Shown: positions 4,739-6,628 of the stretch, piece after piece
Layout: the number at the start of each line of letters is the position of its first letter
Numbering within the stretch: the first letter of the stretch is position 1
Assembly: GCA_004298605.1 (NCBI GenBank)
Contig: SCPW01000054.1
Location: 1-6,628, forward strand
From: Gallionella sp.
Lineage (GTDB): Bacteria > Pseudomonadota > Gammaproteobacteria > Burkholderiales > Gallionellaceae
Length of the DNA: 6,628 nt
Direction of reading: 5' to 3'
Notes under the pieces: generated by a model
What the model was told of the DNA's origin: nothing
Database searches by the model: none
What the model saw: only the letters and a program-made list of their open reading frames with translations
Program-made: the position numbers and the translations under genes

Positions 4739-6628
4739 AACGCACCCCGCACGGGAAGTGCCGACGCGAACGACTTGTTCCTGCTCGCCATCAACCTGAC
4801 CAACCGTTGCAACCTCGCCTGTGCCCATTGCTACATGGACGCAAAAACCCTGAAGTATGGCGGTGAAAATGAGCTTACTACGGATGAAGTGCGCGGTTTG
4901 CTGGATGATATTGCGGGACACAGCACGGAAACCATGATCGTCCTCACCGGTGGTGAACCGCTGATGCGCGGCGATCTGGAAGAGCTGGTGGCACATGGCA
5001 CCCAACGAGGCCTTTCCATGGTTGTGGGAACCAACGGCGTTGCGCTCACCGACAAACGCGTGCAATCACTCAAGGCTGCCGGGGCGATGGGCGTCGGCAT
5101 CAGCGTTGATTCCCTTGATCCAGCAAAACATGATGCCTTCCGCGGCCTGCCCGGCGCGTGGGAAAAAACTCTGAATGGCATTGAGGCCTGCAAGCGCCAT
5201 AATCTATCCTTCCAGATACATTTCTCCGTCACCGAAGCCAATGCAGCAGAAGTGTCGGCCATGATCGACTTCGCCCGCGCCTCGGGCGCGCGGGTATTGA
5301 ACGTATTCTTCCTGGTCTGCACCGGGCGCGGCGAATCCATGTCGGACATCAGCCCTGTCACCTACGAGCGGGTGCTGGGGCAACTGGTGGCGGCGCAGGA
5401 ACAAAGCACCGACCTGCTGATCCGCGCCCGCTGCGCGCCCCATTACAAGCGCATCGCCTACCAGCGCAACCCCGCCTCGACGCTCACCCGCGCCGCCGGT
5501 TACGAAGGTGGCGGCTGCTTGGCGGGCATCCATTATTGCCGCATCACCCCGGAAGGCGGCGTCACCGCCTGCCCGTATATCCCCGAAGAAGAAGGCAACA
5601 TCCGCGACACGAAATTCTGGGATATCTGGAATCAATCGCCCACTTTCCAATCTCTGCGCAACCCCAAACTGGAAGGAAAGTGCGGCAGTTGCGAATTCCG
5701 CAAACTGTGCGGCGGCTGCCGCGCCCGCCCGCTCGCCTTGGGCGGCAGCCTGATGGACACCGACCCGTGGTGCGTCCACTTGCCCGACGGCAGCCCCGTC
5801 ATCGAACCGCTGGCCGAACAGTCCGGGCAACTGGTTTGGAACGCCGAAGCGGAAAAACGCCTGTCGCGCGTCCCTTCCTTCTTGCGCAAAATGGTCAAAA
5901 AGCGCGCCGAAAGCTATGTGGGCGAACTGGGTTTGGGGGTGGTGACCGAAGAGCACTTGGCCATCCTGTCCGCAAAACGGTTTGGCGGCAACGGCCCGCC
6001 CCGGCCAAGCGCACAACCCGGCAGCACCGAGGCTACAACGCAAATACCCGCCACGGCACAAACTCCCGCCGACACGTTACCCTGGAGCGAACAGGCGCGA
6101 GAACGCCTGGCGGCCATGCCCGCCTTTTTGCGGGAAGGTGTGCGCGCCATCGCCGAAGATGTCGCCCGCTCGGAAGGCAGGCTGGAAGTCAACATCAAGC
6201 TGCTGGACCGGCTGGAACAGGAACAGCAGCCCGGTCGCGCCTTTTCCTGGACGGACGAATCGGATCAAATGCTCACAGCGTTCCTCGCCGGCAAAACCCC
6301 GCAAGTGCTCATGTTTGTAGCCCCTGCACTGGAAAGCGCCGCCGAGCATTTTACAAAGAAACGCCGTGCCGCAACGGTGGAAAAAGCCGATGTCGAGCAT
6401 GCCATCGCCCGGTTGACCGGCGGCGTGGAATGGGACGAAGACGCGCTGGCGCGGGTGCTGTCCGCGCCCGATTTCAACCGCGCCGGCATCAAAAAAGCCG
6501 CCGAATTCAACGCCCGCAAAGAAGGCCTGGCGCGCATCACCTCCGCCGACCTGACGCGCTTCCGCAACAACGCCATGATGCGCGCGGTGCAGCGCATGAA
6601 AGGCTTCGGGATGAACGAATTGAGCTTC
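4736..6628 (+). CDS. NirJ/AhbD-like radical SAM-SPASM protein with C-terminal PCP_red-like modules, 3' partial
   Basis: The frame is open from the ATG at 4736 to the window end, giving 631 residues with no stop. Residues 15-200 are a radical SAM core. C25-x3-C29-x2-C32 would hold the SAM-binding [4Fe-4S] cluster, followed by TGGEP (71-75), GTNG (98-101) and FFLVCTGRG (191-199). Residues 261-346 are a SPASM-type region with C261, C268, C279, C316, C319, C325, C328 and C346. Its CxxCxxxxxCxxC block (316-328) and closing DPWC resemble NirJ, NirJ-like and AhbD proteins, which modify sirohaem-derived tetrapyrroles in haem d1 and alternative haem synthesis. PqqE-type peptide-modifying enzymes share the architecture, but no precursor peptide is evident. 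Family members normally end near residue 350-400. Here a tail of at least 280 residues follows: PCP_red-like 372-413, a Pro/Thr/Ala-rich linker 418-449, PCP_red-like 454-494, a diverged module 503-560 and another PCP_red-like module 569-607. Radical SAM class is certain, tetrapyrrole substrate likely, exact reaction unknown. Confidence 0.9.
   Translation, partial: MNAPRTGSADANDLFLLAINLTNRCNLACAHCYMDAKTLKYGGENELTTDEVRGLLDDIAGHSTETMIVLTGGEPLMRGDLEELVAHGTQRGLSMVVGTNGVALTDKRVQSLKAAGAMGVGISVDSLDPAKHDAFRGLPGAWEKTLNGIEACKRHNLSFQIHFSVTEANAAEVSAMIDFARASGARVLNVFFLVCTGRGESMSDISPVTYERVLGQLVAAQEQSTDLLIRARCAPHYKRIAYQRNPASTLTRAAGYEGGGCLAGIHYCRITPEGGVTACPYIPEEEGNIRDTKFWDIWNQSPTFQSLRNPKLEGKCGSCEFRKLCGGCRARPLALGGSLMDTDPWCVHLPDGSPVIEPLAEQSGQLVWNAEAEKRLSRVPSFLRKMVKKRAESYVGELGLGVVTEEHLAILSAKRFGGNGPPRPSAQPGSTEATTQIPATAQTPADTLPWSEQARERLAAMPAFLREGVRAIAEDVARSEGRLEVNIKLLDRLEQEQQPGRAFSWTDESDQMLTAFLAGKTPQVLMFVAPALESAAEHFTKKRRAATVEKADVEHAIARLTGGVEWDEDALARVLSAPDFNRAGIKKAAEFNARKEGLARITSADLTRFRNNAMMRAVQRMKGFGMNELSF
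5849..5974 (+). other. PCP_red-like module 1 of radical SAM protein
   Basis: Radical SAM residues 372-413: RLSRVPSFLRKMVKKRAESY, then a Gly-containing turn, VVTEEHL and a helix. Side by side with Usp-protein residues 371-413 it shares RVPSF, the following (V/L)R, an aromatic about 14 residues later and the (I/V)T near the end. It directly follows the SPASM region. Confidence 0.6.
6095..6217 (+). other. PCP_red-like module 2 of radical SAM protein
   Basis: Radical SAM residues 454-494: RERLAAMPAFLREGVRAIAE, then an SEG turn and a final helix. The MPAFLR start matches the VPxFxR pattern, but the usual IT is absent (EVN instead), so this copy is more diverged. It follows a low-complexity Pro/Thr/Ala linker of about 30 residues. 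Confidence 0.5.
6242..6556 (+). other. Diverged module plus last PCP_red-like module of radical SAM protein
   Basis: Residues 503-560 (opening FSWTDE, closing KKRRAATVEKADVEHAI) align with Usp-protein residues 443-491 (opening RWSEE, closing KSATVEADHIRPF). Residues 569-607 (LARVLSAPDFNRAGIKKAAE, then ITSADL) align with the last Usp-protein module. The order diverged module then PCP_red-like module is therefore the same in both tails. The alignment is by eye. Confidence 0.5.

Noticed and set aside
3279..4745. Long antisense open frame of 488 codons opposite the Usp gene
   Set aside because: The + strand frame encodes clear Usp and PCP_red-like domains. The antisense product is low-complexity, rich in Phe, Gly, Asp and His, as expected from the mirror of GC-rich codons.
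4151..5065. Antisense open frame spanning the Usp/radical SAM junction
   Set aside because: It overlaps two well-supported genes, has no recognisable domain and its composition is that of a shadow frame.

Overview
The window looks like part of a chromosomal redox and cofactor locus from a Gram-negative bacterium. Most likely it is a betaproteobacterium of the Gallionellaceae/Nitrosomonadales kind. That placement rests on the moderately GC-rich coding style and the protein families present, not on any marker gene, so it is tentative. All supported genes lie on the + strand. I see no tRNA, rRNA, CRISPR array or transposase.

Left half (1-2727): a NosZ-like (nitrous oxide reductase-like) protein enters from beyond the left edge. 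It has a seven-bladed-propeller-type body and a C-terminal CuA-type cupredoxin domain, but several expected copper ligands are altered. After 79 bases holding a G/C hairpin comes an exported mono-haem cytochrome c, a plausible electron partner. Middle (2728-2978): what appears to be a decayed small cysteine-containing gene, readable only across several frames, followed by a ribosome binding site.

Right half (2979-6628): two translationally overlapping genes (TAATG). The first encodes two tandem universal stress protein (Usp) domains plus a C-terminal tail. The second encodes a radical SAM/SPASM protein of the NirJ/AhbD-like (haem d1/haem biosynthesis) type with a long tail cut by the window end. 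Both tails carry repeated modules resembling PCP_red, the small domain at the C-terminus of light-independent protochlorophyllide reductase subunit B. The modules follow a similar order in the two proteins, so the tails look related.

Working model (inference): the left genes form a periplasmic copper-protein/cytochrome c redox pair. The right genes form a cytoplasmic pair that may bind or modify a tetrapyrrole or other cofactor. Whether the halves are functionally linked cannot be settled here, because no accessory nos genes and no haem d1 genes other than the NirJ-like one are in view.
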